Assembly: GCA_907164885.2 (NCBI GenBank)
Contig: OU015496.1
Coordinates: forward strand, 106,020,315 to 106,084,314
DNA from: Dolomedes plantarius
Lineage: Eukaryota > Arthropoda > Arachnida > Araneae > Dolomedidae
Direction of reading: 5' to 3'
Length of the DNA stretch: 64,000 bases
Position 1 is the first letter of the stretch, and every line of letters begins with the position of its first letter. Positions 46,957 to 59,186 of this stretch are shown here, piece by piece. Both the position numbers and the translations under genes were made by a program. The notes beneath the pieces are model-generated. The model made no database searches, had not been told where the DNA came from, and saw only the letters and a program-made list of their open reading frames with translations.

Positions 46957-47426
46957 CAGGGCCTGATTTAGAAAATCCTTAACCACATAGGCACAACTCG
47001 GGATAGGGGCCCCCTAACAGTGATGTGGGCGTAAAATTTCCAAAATTGACACACAAAAAAATAAAAAAAAATAATGAATCATTGTGAAAGTACCATTTTA
47101 CCAAGAATTGGCTATTTGAAGCATAGAAGCTTAGAACATTATCAAATAACAAAAAGCAATACATCATTAAAACATCAATACAATGCAACCAGAAAAACCT
47201 ATTAATCCCTTATATGCACTATAACATACATATGATGAATTATACATATGACTATAATATGATGAACCAATCAATCAGTTTGAAAGGATATATAAAAAAA
47301 TTGCTATTAAAAAAGGTAAAATAAAAAATTTGAATAGGGAATTTTTTCTCTTAAAATAAAAATGCTGGGGGCGCCCCCAACATTCGGGGGCCCCTAGGCC
47401 CAGGCCTAATGGAAAATCAGGGCCTG
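46957..47426. mobile_element. hAT MITE with 8-bp target duplication
   Basis: Ends CAGGGCCTGATTT and AAATCAGGGCCTG (one mismatch); TATTTGGC (46949-46956) versus TATTTGGT (47427-47434) duplicated. 470 bp. CAGGGGCC-rich ends are hAT-like. Confidence 0.88.
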
Positions 47427-47669
47427 TATTTGGTAACCCTGGTATGTCTGTGGGGATGTATTATTTCATCATCGTAACCAATTTCATGACGAATAACATA
47501 TCGGGTGGCAGACAACTTAATACGAGTATAAATGGTACGTGATTGGATGAATGGTTTAAATAATAGGTAGTTATGCCGTTTTGAGCATGCAAAAAACTGC
47601 AGTTGTGTTTGGCTGGGAGATAATACCGATCGTTTACAGATACGTAAGTTAAAGGTGTTCCGTTCATCC

Positions 47670-47998
47670 GCCAAAGTCGTACAGTCAGTCCGTTTACTGA
47701 CTGTACGACTGGCACCGTCATTAAACTGGGTGGTAATTTGAGCTAATGTTTGGCTTCGCTGGCTACGTACAATACGCCTGAGCCGTCTCTCACCACGCAC
47801 TGTTAAGGCTAATTGTCCTTTGCAGTTTGCCCGATCGCTAGTTTTTTTTCCACCATCCATGTATTCTTGGTATACTCTTGACACTGTCGACCTTGAAAAT
47901 CCTAGCTGTCTGACGATTTCGGAAATTGAATGGCCCATGCTTCACGCACCTACGATTTGTCCGTGATCGAAGGCGTCTAAATCAGGCAGTTTACCCAT
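47670..47998 (-). pseudogene. N-terminal fragment of a Tc1-like transposase
   Basis: The minus strand starts MGKLPDLDAFDHGQIVGA, meets TGA, then continues SMGHSISEIVRQLGFSRSTV and a second helix region (GQLALTVRGERRLRRIVRSQ) to SRTVSKRT. This is the paired helix-turn-helix DNA-binding part of a Tc1 transposase. Beyond about 47700 the match is lost at a hairpin (47676-47709). The stop looks like a CGA-to-TGA change. No catalytic core follows on this strand. Confidence 0.85.
47676..47709. repeat. 14-bp perfect inverted repeat at the transposase break
   Basis: GTCGTACAGTCAGT and ACTGACTGTACGAC are separated by 6 bases. The hairpin lies where transposase homology ends. Confidence 0.8.
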
Positions 47999-47999
47999 A

Positions 48000-48602
48000 C
48001 TGGCAATTCCAACAACTAATTCAGAACAACCACAGTACGCGCTATGTATGCAGTTACCACAGCGCCCTCACTTGCGCATACATGATGCGCAGCGCTACAC
48101 AATTTGCATAGGCTTTGCTATCCCTAATTCAGTGGCACTTCAGTGTATATGTGTCGTAGTAATGAAGTTAAGAGTAATATGTGTAGATGCAGTACGAAAG
48201 ATTGTCATAATATTTGAATGAATTAAATATATGTGTCGTAAAGAGTTAATTTAGTAGTAAGAAGTTGTGAATAAGGTGTAAATGCCGGAGGAAATAATTA
48301 GTAACTTGTAGCGTATTATTTATGTGTTAATAATCAATAAATTAATTTGTCAGTATAAACCAGAGTTGTTTCCATTATTTGGGAATCACAATCAATCAAT
48401 GTACTAACCACAATCTTTAAGCAATGAATTTAAAATCATAATCACAACATTAGTAAGTCTAATTAATATTCTAATAAACCCCAACAATCTATTATAATTT
48501 CACTTTCACTGCTACACACCACGTCGACTTTTCAGGCGAGTCCCGGTTGTGCGTGCAGCATCATGATGGATGTATCCTTGTCTGGAGACAGCAAATAGAA
48601 AT
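48000..48602. other. Unassigned sequence between Tc1 fragment and inverted-repeat structure
   Basis: Mostly AT-rich with no domain. A weak Tc1-like plus-strand reading (YTPRRLFRRVPVVRAAS, about 48511-48561) near the right end hints at another transposase scrap. Confidence 0.35.
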
Positions 48603-49739
48603 GTCTGTGAAGTTGGCCCCCCGACATTGAGATATCCAAATTTTAAAAACGGCATTCGTTTGAGCGTCGTTTGAGCGTGTTTGCGCGCCAAAAATTTTCG
48701 TTTGAGCGCAATTTTTAAAAAAGTTATGAGCATTTCATTTTTTGGCGGGAAAACACTTAGCCCCCCCCCCCCCCCCGACATTGAGATATTTAAATTTTAA
48801 AAACGGCATTCGTTTGAGCGTGTTTGAGCGCAAAAAATTTTCGTTTGAGCGCAATTTTTAAAAAAGTTATGAGCATTTCATTTTTTGGCGGGAAAAACAC
48901 CTAGCCCCCCCGACATTGAGATATTTAAATTTTGAAAACAGCATTCGTTTGAGCGTCGTTTGAGCGTGTTTGAGCGCCAAAAATTTTCGTTTGAGCGCAA
49001 TTTTTAAAAGAGTTATGAGCATTTCTTTTTTTGGCGGGAAAAACACCTAGCCCTCCCCTCCCCTCACATTGAGATATTCAGAGAACGGGAAAAACAGAGC
49101 GGCATGAAATTTCGTGTCAGGGAAATGGCGAAAAAAAGGGGGGGGGGGGGAAATTAGGTATCTGCGAAACGGAAGGGACACCTCCAAATATGGCGGGTCC
49201 CATGGATAAGACATTGAAAGAGGCACCAAAATGAGGCAGAGTAAAAATACGAAATTATCAACAAATAACGATAAAATATAATAGTAACTAATAATAGCAA
49301 ATAGTTTCAAACTTGTTGATATAGTTTAGGCCTCAGACAACAGTGTTTAATGCATTTATGAAATTTTTCAATACATTCAAAAATCCATTGATTCGTTCTT
49401 AATATTTCTTATACTTTAAAAAAGATGAACTTGAAAGAAAGTTTTCGTATCTCTGTCCTGTATATATTTACTTACCTTTTTCTTTTTTCCTATATATATA
49501 CCTAAAACTAAATACCCGTGCTTCACAACAGAATACATTACTACCACCAATCATGTAATCGGGTTCCATTAATTTAAATTAACTTCAGTAGTAAAGTGTT
49601 GTCATTTCTTTTGAGGAGTTAACCCTATAATTTAATGACGATCCAACATTAAATAAGGGTTTTTAGATTTATATTTATTTCCTAATTTTGGGGGCCTTAT
49701 GGCCCTTCTGGATTTTTTAGCTTTCTTAGTACCTAGGGC

Positions 49740-51083
49740 TTTAGATGAGCCACTATGCAAAATTTCAGCTTCTTAGGTCTTATGGTTCCAGAGATACAGT
49801 GATCAGTCAGTCCGTGTTTAATTTTGAGGGTCCCTTTTCACATACTAAAAGTGTAGATTTTTAAAAAAATATTTCTTAAATGTTATTGTTAGGGAGAGCG
49901 GAAGTGCATCCACTATACAAATTTTCAACTTCCTAGAACTCATGGTTCGAGAGATACGGTGATCAGTGAGTGAGTGGTATTTGGATTTTATATACAGGGT
50001 GTCCGGGCTAAAAGTATTTTTTATATAGAGAATGAAAAACGCTACCCAAGGACTCTTTAAATCTTCAAATTCCAATAAATACATCAAGAAAAATATAGGA
50101 GCAGTAAAATTACGGCAAGAATTCTGTCAGCTGTAAATTACTTTCAACTACGTAATGCAATTGCTTGATGCACTTCCATAATTTGAACTTTTACAACTTT
50201 CTAACACTGTAACACAATTATTGTAAATATGGTAAAAGCAAAGATTATTTTAATGAGGAAGGATATGTCAAACTGTCTGCCAGACCATAAATGTAGTGCC
50301 AGTGACGTCTAGTTAACTGTACCTTTTCTAAACACTATATAAACGCCGGTAAGTTTATCGCAATATTCTGTTGAATACATTTCTTTTCTTATATCGACTA
50401 TTTTTATTTAGCAACTGATTGCACTCACATAGTTATCTTATACAATGTTTGACCAGAAATCTTATGGTATATTTTGGATTTTAAAATTATATATTTTCCT
50501 TCGATACATATACATATCGAACTATTAGATTTATGAATCTAAACTATACAAATATCAAAATATTAACTTTATTTACCTAAAATATATAAATATAAAAATA
50601 TTACAATTTAAGATAGAAGATGATTAATGTAAAATAAATTAGCCACTTTTGAACAAAAATGACTGACTATCAGCAGTGCCGAAATGCATCAATTTACAAA
50701 ATTCCTCATAACCAATTCTGAATATATATACATAAATAAATTGCTTAAAACACAAAAACAATAATCGTAACCATCTCTACTTTATAAACACATTATGAAA
50801 GTGCTATACGCACATAAATGATTAGAAAAATAAAACTGTGATTGCCGTGACACTCAAAATATGTATTTACAAAAATTAAGTATGAAACTTGATGCACACT
50901 TGAATACTACAATAAAATATAACTGCATTAAGAATCCCAATTTCAGAATTATAATATACAATAAATAAAATGTTTTGTTTCTCGTATAGAACGGAGCAAA
51001 AGATTAACATTATAATAGAATTATTAAGAGTTTGCATAAGTTGCATATCATGAATTATCGTAAAAAGTTAAATATGGTAATTA
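49740..51083. other. Spacer of the inverted-repeat structure, left part
   Basis: Two diverged direct segments with AGAGATACAGTGATCAGTCA and AGAGATACGGTGATCAGTGA (about 49790 and 49950), then ACAGGGTGTCCGGGCTAAAA (50000), which looks like the end of another element, then AT-rich DNA with no recognised content. Confidence 0.45.
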
Positions 51084-51251
51084 CAGTGGCGTAGCGAGCA
51101 TAACTGGCGCCCGGGGCACATTACCTTTTTGGCGCCCCTCGTGGTCTTGGGGACCAAAGGGTCCAATGGTCTTAGGTTGCATTTGGCGCCCCTCTGCAAG
51201 TGGCGCCCGGGGCATGATAGACCACCTTGCCCCCCTCTCGCTACGCCACTG
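51084..51251. mobile_element. Small hAT MITE with perfect 8-bp target duplication
   Basis: Ends CAGTGGCGTAGCGAG and CTCGCTACGCCACTG are a perfect 15-bp inverted pair; GGTAATTA is duplicated at 51076-51083 and 51252-51259. 168 bp, GC-rich, with GGCGCCC blocks. Confidence 0.93.
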
Positions 51252-52705
51252 GGTAATTAAAATATTCCACATTGAAGTCAGGTAATTAAAAACAAATGGT
51301 TCCAATAGTTAGTTGATCGTTAAAACGTTTCCAATTTTAAGATTATGTTGACAGCAAATATAGCTCAAACACGCTCAAACGAATGCCGTTTTCAAAAATC
51401 GAATATCTCAATGTTGGGGGGGGGGGGGGCTAGGAGTTTTTGCCCGCTAAAAATTAAAATGCTCGTAACTCTTTTACAAATGGCACTCAAACGAAAATTT
51501 TTGGCGCTCAAACACGCTCAAATGAATGCAGTTCTCAAAATTTGAATATCTCTTAGGCCCTAGGTACTAAGAAAGCTAAAAAATCCTGAAGGGTCATAAG
51601 GGTCCCAAAATTAAGAAATAAATATAAATCTAAAAACCCTTATTTAATGTTTGATCGTCATTAAATTATAGGGTTAACTCCTCAAAAGAAATGACAACAC
51701 TTTACTACTGAAGTTAATTTAAATTAATGGAACCCGATTACATGATTGGTGGTAGTAATGTATTCTGTTGTGAAGCACGGGTATTTAGTTTTAGGTATAT
51801 ATATAGGGAAAGAGAAAAAGGTAAGTAAATATATACAGGACAGAGATACGAAAACTTTCTTTCAAGTTCATCTTTTTTAAAGTATAAGAAATATTAAGAA
51901 CGAATCAATGGATTTTTGAATGTATTGAAAAATTTCATAAATGGTGCCTCTTTCAATGTCTTATCCATGGGACCCGCCATATTTGGAGGTGTCCCTTCCG
52001 TTTCGCAGACACCTAATTTCCCCCCCCCCCCCTTTTTTTTCGCCATTTCCCCGACACGAAATTTCATGCCGCTCTGTTTTTCCCGTTCTCCGAATATCTC
52101 AATGTGAGGGGAGGGGAGGGCTAGGTGTTTTTCCCGCCAAATAAAGAAATGCTCATAACTCTTTTAAAAATGGCGCTCAAACGAAAATTTTTGGCGCTCA
52201 AACACGCTCAAACGACGCTCAAACGAATGCCGTTTTCAAAATTTAAATATCTCAATGTCGGGGGGGCTAGGTGTTTTTCCCGCCAAAAAATGAAATGCTC
52301 ATAACTTTTTTAAAAATTGCGCTCAAACGAAAATTTTTGGCGCTCAAACACGCTCAAACGACGCTCAAACGAATGTCGTTTTCAAAATTTAAATATCTCA
52401 ATGTCGGGGGGGCTAGGTGTTTTTCCCGCCAAAAAATGAAATGCTCATAACTTTTTAAAAAATTGCGCTCAAACGAAAATTTTTGGCGCTCAAACACGCT
52501 CAAACGACGCTCAAACGAATGCCGTTTTCAAAATTTAAATATCTCAATGTCGGGGGGCTAGGTGTTTTTCCCGCCAAAAAATGAAATGCTCATAACTTTT
52601 TTAAAAATTGCGCTCAAACGAAAATTTTTGGCGCTCAAACACGCTCAAACGAATGCCGTTTTCAAAATTTGGATATCTCAATGTCGGGGGGCCAACTTCA
52701 CAGAC

Positions 52706-54540
52706 GTCAAGTAGAACGCACATGGCCTGCTTGCATTCGATATCGTCATACGGATCCTGCACCTGGTGTAATGGTATGGGCAGACATTGGGTACACAATA
52801 CGAACACCTCTTGTTTGCGTCGTCGGTAATCTGAACAACCAGCGTTACATTTCTCAGATCTTAAGGCCGGTGGCTGTGCCCTATCTTCGAGGCCTCGGAG
52901 ACGTCATATTTCAACAAGGTGAAGTGAAATAGGGTGATAATGAAGTAAAACAAAAATAGTTCAAGGGTTATTAATGAGAGGTATAGTGATTTTATATGAG
53001 TACATTGCAATAAGATGTTGTGTATGTTCTGACAATGCTAACAATTTGAAAATAGAGTAACTTCACTTTTTATCAACTTACTTGACATGCAGAAAAACCA
53101 GAAAAATGTTACTTTGTTAAAGTTTCTCACTTGAGCACCGGAGATGGGAAACTGAAAGACTGAATCAGTTCTGTAATACTGGAGCAACATTGAATTTACA
53201 TGAAACCCACGATGATGAAATTTTCAGTTCAGCTACCGTAAATGATGGATCGATTTCTGCCACGTGGAGACCAGTTCATTAGCTGAACACTGTTTACTGG
53301 AACTGCATCAAACTTGCAGATAGATCTGGAACCACACACCAAGCACGAAACGCAGTAGGTAATTAGGAAGAAGCACTCAGTTGACACTGTAACATTGGGA
53401 CTTGGAAAATAAAGACTGTGCCTTTTAGCACTCTAGATGAAGAATGAAACTGGATCACGCATGCTGAAGACAAGGAAATTGGCACACACAAAAATTTCTT
53501 GAAAAATACCTGTTTATTATGTTTCTAAGAATACTTATAAAATAATATCACCAGCATTACACCTCCAGCAGCCCGTATCGTGGAAAAAGTCCGAAGACAA
53601 AAATTCGAGGAGACACGCTCCAATATTGCAAACAGCATTCATCTCGCTAAAAATCGTACTCTCTTTTATGGAGGGGAAGCAAACGCTTTTCTACCCAAAG
53701 CCTGCTCACACAAGCCTAGGTTAATGTGCTTACTCTGATAAAGAGATCCCATTTCCTTTTAGTCTAAACAACAAAATAAAGTCTGTGGAAGGGGATAAAT
53801 AATAGAATAATAAACACTAGCTGTATCAAAGGACTAAATTAAAAGAGAAATTAATTAAACTGCGATTACACTGTTATTATCTTTAGGAAACATCGGCGTA
53901 TGAATACATGTAAGCTATTGCACACGTGGGAAGTAGTTATTTTTGCAGTTAAGTTGAGAAATCGAATCGCGATGCGAAATTTGAATGAGGGAATCGATTC
54001 TATAATTGGAAAATGTAAATATATTTAGCTATTGTAGATATTAACAGTATAATCGCTTTAAGCATACAATATGTATCTGGAAAATAGTTATATTTTAAAT
54101 TAATATTAATACAGCTAGCAATTAATTGTTTAAAGATGAAATTAATTAAGTTAAGTTAATAGCGGTTATAATTAAGTTTTTAAATTTTAGAGTAATTAAT
54201 TTTACATAGTGGCATTATGCCACACAAGGTAACGCAAGACCGCATGTTGTCCGTTGTGTCCTGACCTACCTCGACACGGAGGGTGTTCGACTGTTGCCCT
54301 GACCAGCACGCTTCGAGTTCTCTCACCCATTGAAAACATCTGGTTATGGGTAGCTGAGATACTGGCCGCCACCGCTCTCCATCCACCACGATTGATGAAG
54401 TGTGGTATAGACTTGAAGCAGCATGGAATGACTTGCCCGTATCTGTCATCCAAGCCCAGTTCGACTCGATGTCTAACCGGGTTAGAGCCGTTTTTGCTGC
54501 CAGAGGTGGCAGCTGTGTTTACTTATTTCGGACCCTGTAT
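52706..54540 (+). pseudogene. C-terminal part of a Tc1-like transposase, interrupted by an insertion
   Basis: 52708-52920 reads VERTWPACIRYRHTDPAPGV, MVWADIGY and on to FQQ, the block ending at the second catalytic Asp. 54231-54530 continues NARPHVVRCVLTYLDTEGVR, a stop in place of Trp, then in shifted frames LSPIENIW (catalytic Glu) and VSVIQAQFDSMSNRVRAVFA. At least two frameshifts and one nonsense change. The N-terminal part is missing here, cut off at the inverted-repeat boundary. It is a different subfamily from the intact element at 18 kb. Confidence 0.87.
52921..54223. mobile_element. Unclassified 1.3-kb insertion in the Tc1 transposase
   Basis: It sits exactly between the FQQ and NARPH codons of the transposase. 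ACAAGGT occurs at both junctions (52914-52920, 54224-54230), a 7-bp direct duplication. The right end is a perfect palindrome GTGGCATTATGCCAC (54209-54223); the left end starts GAAGTGAAATAGGGTG and is not its inverse. No coding capacity or known family recognised. Confidence 0.65.
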
Positions 54541-55379
54541 ACCCTCAAATTGCCTACAAATTTAATCATGTTTTCTTCCTACTATGCTGTACACGTGCAA
54601 TATGTAAAGTTTTGTTATTTGCTTTCCTTTCTGGTGTTGCAATTTTTATGGCCAGCAGTGTAATTGGGTTGTAAGACTGTTTAAAAGTTGTATAAAATTT
54701 AATGTTACAAGTATAAGTTTTAAACATTTAAGTAGTATTGTCTTTAACTCAGCGGATAGTTGCTAAAATCAATAGTTGATCCCTTATAAAACTTTAAATT
54801 TATTTTATGAAAAACAGCATATTTCCCATGCTGAAATTAATATGAATTTAAGTATCACTGATGAAAGATATCTCGTTGAAATGTGTAAAATAGATCAAAC
54901 TTGTTATAATATCGTAGCTTAATTATCGCAGCCGCATTTTGCACACTGAGACAATGTTTTCTATCAAAGCATACCTTTTGAGCAGTATTGCCGGAAAATT
55001 TTAAGTGAAAGTGGAATTTAGTGCAAAAGACATAATGAAAATAAAGTATACAAGTAACTCGTAACTTCAGAAGTAACAGTTAAAAATGAAAAAATTACCA
55101 GAGAAGGCATTTCTGTCATAAACAGGAAATCAATTTATATCTGAATAAGTCCCCTTATTGTGTTTACAGCCAGGGAAACAAGTCGAAGGAATGATGGGGA
55201 TAGATTTTTATGATTCCATGACACATGAGACAAATAATTGTATTTTCTTTGAAAAAGCTGTTGCTTCATCTAAACGTTTTTATTATTAATGTGAGTGGGG
55301 AAGTAGCAAGTGCTGAACTTAATTTTATTTTTGGGAAACACACACCCATTTTACGGAAAAATTACGGAAAGTAAACCCG
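54541..55379. other. Intergenic stretch, nothing recognised
   Basis: AT-rich; only short open frames without domains. Confidence 0.4.
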
Positions 55380-55678
55380 TTAACAAGTACCCAAAGATTA
55401 CTAGTTAATAGTTTTTTTTTTTCCGTTTTAATATTGTTATGCAAAGCTCGGCAAAATCTTTTCACACAGCCGTTGAAAATATTTCAAATTTTGGTTGAAA
55501 AATGTTTAAAAATAAACAGCATTAATTTAAATGTAATTAACGTGGATTTAATTTTGACCGTTTAGCGAGTTCTCTTAATTTAGCTGTTTGTTTTATGTAA
55601 AATATGATTCTTCCCATAATCGGGTTATCCCATAATCGGGTTACAGCAGTTTGAGCTCTAAGCCTATATTTATTGACT
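55380..55678 (+). repeat. Dispersed repeat X, left part (second copy)
   Basis: Homologous to 45180-45499; the LINE at 55695 inserted into it and its right part resumes at 61580. Confidence 0.65.
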
Positions 55679-55739
55679 ATACCTGTCGTGACGATTGTGC
55701 CGAGGTGGAGCGCATTAAAAATCTTACATTTTATGACGA

Positions 55740-57853
55740 GTAACTTTTTGTCTCTTACTTGTGTTCAGCATTCTTTTGTTGGTGGTTCCCACAGTCTTGA
55801 TTCTAATTCTGACTATGGCAATCCAGTTGTGTATAAATGCACACATCTTAATTTTAATAAGTCTATTAATGCAGTAAAGGAATTTACAAGTAGTTTAAAT
55901 TTTGATATTATTTCTGCAAGCGAGCCTTATTTTAAAAGGGGTGAGAAACATATGTTGGAAGGTTTCCCGAGTAACTATCAGAGTATCTATTTTTGTCATG
56001 AACCTAAAGCGGCGTTAATCATTAAAATAAGTATCAAGTATGTTAATTTGATTAGCACGGAATATCTGGTAGGTATTAAGTGTGGAAATGGTGATAAAGA
56101 AATTTTATTTATAACTGTTTATTTACCGCCTGCAGGTGGGAAAATGGAGAGAGTAGATCCACAGTTGGGTCAGCTGCTAGACATTCTAGAGAGAAATAAA
56201 GGAAAGAAAATTGTTTTATTAGGAGATTTTAATACAAAGTCTACGGTTTGGGGAAGGAGGCCCACTGACGTACGGGGTGCGGCAATAATAGATTTAGTTA
56301 TTAGATTAGATGGCATTATACACAATGACCCTACAAGCTTACCTACATATTATGGTCCAGCAGGACAAGGCTGGTCTGATTTGACAATTACTTTTGGAAT
56401 GAAGCAAGAGTACATAAGAGAGTGGAGAGTGGTAGACGAGTATGTACTGACAGATTACAACGCTATACGATTTAATATAGTAATGGATGATGTAAGTAAA
56501 AGAAGAGATAATGATCCAAGATGGGAGATAAAGAATATGAGATGGTGGAGTTTTAGAATGGAACTTAGAAAAGTAATGGAAAAGTTAGAGCAAGATATGG
56601 AAGAAATGAGCATTGATGGTGTAATAGAGAAATTTAATGAGGAAATTACGAAATTATGTAAGAAACATAGGAAGAAAAGAAGCAAGAAGACTGAGTCCAA
56701 CGCTTATTGGTGGAATGAGGACTTAAGAATAAAAAGAAGCAAAGTGAGAGCACTTAGGAGATTGTATCAAAAGACGACTGACCCCCAAGATAGAAAGAAT
56801 AGGCTGATTAAATTCAAAGAAGAGAGTGCAAGGTATAAGAAGTTGATCAATAATGCGAAAAGAAGTACTTTCAAGGAATATTTAGATAAATTAACCGTGA
56901 AAGATACTTTTGGTGCAGTAATGAATATCATTTCTGATAAAAGACAAAATGTAACTGAAAGAGTACAGGATTTAAACGGCGTAATTGTGGATAATGAAGA
57001 AGAAATAGAACGAGTTCTAACGGAATATCATTTTAATAGGATAGTAGAAGAGGAAGAGGACCCGGAAGTGAGGGATAATAGTGAAAATTCTATTGAAATA
57101 ACTAATCTTGAAATGGAATTAACTATGAGTGAAATGTCAAAAGGCAAAGCACCTGGATATGAGGGATTTACACTAAGTATTATTCAAGAAACATATAATA
57201 TTAATAAGAGAGTGATGTACTGCTTATTTAATAGATGCTTGAACGATGGTTACTTTCCAAAGGAATGGAAGAAGGCTAAGGTTATTTATTTTAGAAAAGG
57301 GGAGAAAGATCCATTACTTCCGAGTTTGTATAGGCCTATATGTCTGCTACCTGTATTGGGTAAGATACTCGATAAAATAATTACAAACAGGCTGGTTACG
57401 CATTTGGAATCAAACAATTTGTTATCGAAAGCACAATATGGGTTCAGAAGGAACCTGAGCACTCTTCATGCGCTCAATAACATCAAGAAAATAATTTATG
57501 AAAATAAAAGTAGGGATGAACATACTTGTCTTATTTCATTGGACATTAAGAATGCTTTTAATACTGTGAGAAGAAGTAATGTAATAAGGGAGTTAAATAA
57601 ATTAAAGATTGAACCTAAGTTATATAAATTAATAATTAGTTATATTAGCGATAGAAAAGTTATTATGAGAAGTGGTGAGCATGAGTATAACGTAGGGGTC
57701 CCTCAGGGATCTTCCCTCGGCCCTATATTGTGGCTCATAATAATTAACGAATTACTAGACATTGATAGTTACAGTAATAATTGGTATATGCAAGCCTTTG
57801 CTGATGACCTAATGATAATGATTAATAGTAAGGTTAGTTATAAGTTTAACAGC
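55740..57853 (+). pseudogene. LINE polyprotein, part 1: APE endonuclease and reverse transcriptase
   Basis: Open from at least 55673, but the ATG at 55673 lies outside the LINE, so the true start is lost. Endonuclease: LNFNKSINAVKEF, ISASEPYF (catalytic Glu), LLGDFNTKSTVWG (Asp and Asn) and YVLTDYNAIRF, where the family has a catalytic Ser-Asp-His; the His is Tyr here. Reverse transcriptase: LYRPICLLPVLGKILDKIIT, LISLDIKNAFNTV (first Asp), GVPQGSSLGPILW and QAFADDLMIM (catalytic FADD). The frame runs into the transposon terminal repeat at 57853, where the last 20 codons of the open frame are foreign. Confidence 0.92.
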
Positions 57854-58090
57854 GGGTCCACACAGACCAGAACTCACTGGAGGCGAGGTGGGGGTAGGCA
57901 CTCATAAATTTCGCTAATTGTTGACACTTTAACGACCGAAGGGGACTCGTCTCCATGTCTCGCACGAGATTTCGAAACGCGGTGTTTTACATCGAGTCAA
58001 AGGAGTATGGTTACATTGATCGGGGATTTTGTACCGGAAGACAGACAGTGATCATTATCGCTGTCTTTGGCTTATTTTATTAATGGGTAA

Positions 58091-58585
58091 ATGCAGGGGT
58101 GTGGGTCACCAGAAGACAGTTCACACATTTCTTTCGCTGAAACTAGCAGCACGAAAATGGAGTGGTCTAATGAAGGCGTGATGAAGTTTTTAGAGATATA
58201 TCAAAATGAATCACTTATCTGGGACCCAAAACATCCCCAGCACAAAAATAAGCTGAAAGTGCAAGATGCATGGAAAAGAATAGCGGATACATTGAAGATG
58301 CCTATACACGAATTAAAGGCAAAAAAAATTTCGTTGATGGCTACTTTTCGCAGCCATCGTCGGAGGAAGCAGGCGTCCATTCTTTCGGGGGCTGGACAGC
58401 AAGATATTTACAAGCCAATATGGTTTGCCTACCAAATGATGGAGGACTTCCTGGGGCCTGTTTACAACTGCGGATCGACTCTAAATACAGAGGACAATTC
58501 GAACGTAAGTAGACTTTACCTTTTTGATTGCCCGAAATGTTTGATTAAAAAAAATTTTCAAAGTAAAAATATAGCATTAATATAA
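58091..58585 (+). CDS. MADF (Myb/SANT-like) protein of the Harbinger element
   Basis: Residues about 23-120 form a MADF domain: [48 protein letters not shown], a basic helix with FRSHRRRKQ, then [19 protein letters not shown]. The aromatic and W-D-P-x-H-P-x-H-K-N-K positions fit the family. In PIF/Harbinger elements such a protein binds DNA and brings the nuclease to the ends. A good splice donor, AAC|GTAAGTAG at 58503/58504, suggests the real first coding exon stops there and the remaining residues are intronic read-through; the later exons are not found. The start could be 58091 or the internal Met at about residue 23. Confidence 0.78.
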   Translation: MQGCGSPEDSSHISFAETSSTKMEWSNEGVMKFLEIYQNESLIWDPKHPQHKNKLKVQDAWKRIADTLKMPIHELKAKKISLMATFRSHRRRKQASILSGAGQQDIYKPIWFAYQMMEDFLGPVYNCGSTLNTEDNSNVSRLYLFDCPKCLIKKNFQSKNIALI

Positions 58586-58586
58586 A

Positions 58587-58670
58587 TATATGTATGTATG
58601 TATGTATGTATGTATATATGTATATATGTATATGTATATATATATGTATATATATATATATGTATATATG

Positions 58671-58719
<49 letters not shown>

Positions 58720-58736
58720 GTATATATATATATATG

Positions 58737-58815
<79 letters not shown>

Positions 58816-58880
58816 TTATTTTGTATATATTTATGTATGTATGTGTATTTATGTATGTATGTGTATATTTATGTATGTAT
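58587..58880. repeat. (TATG)n/(TA)n microsatellite inside the Harbinger element
   Basis: About 290 bp of TATG and TA repeats; it accounts for all the Tyr/Ile/Met-rich open frames in this interval. Confidence 0.92.
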
Positions 58881-59043
58881 GTCATTCAGATTATCAAAGT
58901 TTAACTTAAGTGTAGAAAAATAGAAAAATTTCACGTTAAGTCAATGCACAAGCATAAAAATATTTACTAAAAATTAATTATTCAACGTTCTTTGTAATAT
59001 CCACCTTCCTCTTTTAATAATAATTAAAATGACATGTACTTAC

Positions 59044-59186
59044 ACTGTTCTGTTGCGATGACACGCTATCATCCACCACCGTCTGCGACGACGCCTTCTT
59101 TCAATTTCTTTTTTTTTCATTTCCATATCGTTATATAAATTTAATAAATGTAGAGCGGACAACGCAAAAATATCTGAGTCCTCCAT
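59044..59186 (-). pseudogene. First exon of a putative Harbinger nuclease (rest deleted)
   Basis: Minus strand: MEDSDIFALSALHLLNLYND, then MEMKKKEIERRRRRRRWWMI and CHRNRT up to a splice donor GTAAGTAC. An acidic start followed by a basic Arg run and WW is how many HARBI1-like transposases begin. No downstream DDE exon exists in the element, so it cannot make an active nuclease. Assignment by pattern only. Confidence 0.6.

Larger units (their letters stand above)
48603..52705. mobile_element. Foldback-like structure: 1.14-kb inverted arms with tandem subunits
   Basis: The left arm (about 48603-49739) is repeated in reverse complement at about 51557-52705 with high identity, from the outer GCCAACTTCACAGAC to the inner TTAGTACCTAGGGC. 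The outer half of each arm is a tandem array with units of about 133-155 bp (four or five copies), each holding GGGCTAGGTGTTTTTCCCGC, several GCTCAAACG motifs and AATATCTCAATGT. The inner half contains a Helitron-like 3' end (GTGAAGCACGGGTATTTAG). The 1.8-kb spacer holds AT-rich DNA, a small hAT MITE and an extra subunit pair (51350-51550). Long inverted repeats made of tandem subunits recall Foldback/Galileo elements; the assignment is inferred. No transposase recognised. Confidence 0.7.

Noticed and set aside
48603..49070. Satellite or centromeric repeat array
   Set aside because: Only four or five units per arm, in inverted pairs flanked by transposon parts; better explained as a component of a foldback-like structure.
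58577..58923. Several open frames of over 100 codons rich in Tyr, Ile and Met on both strands
   Set aside because: They are translations of TATG/TA microsatellites and have no coding signature; the same applies at 6.7, 15.6, 17.7, 19.2, 20.3 and 43.0 kb.
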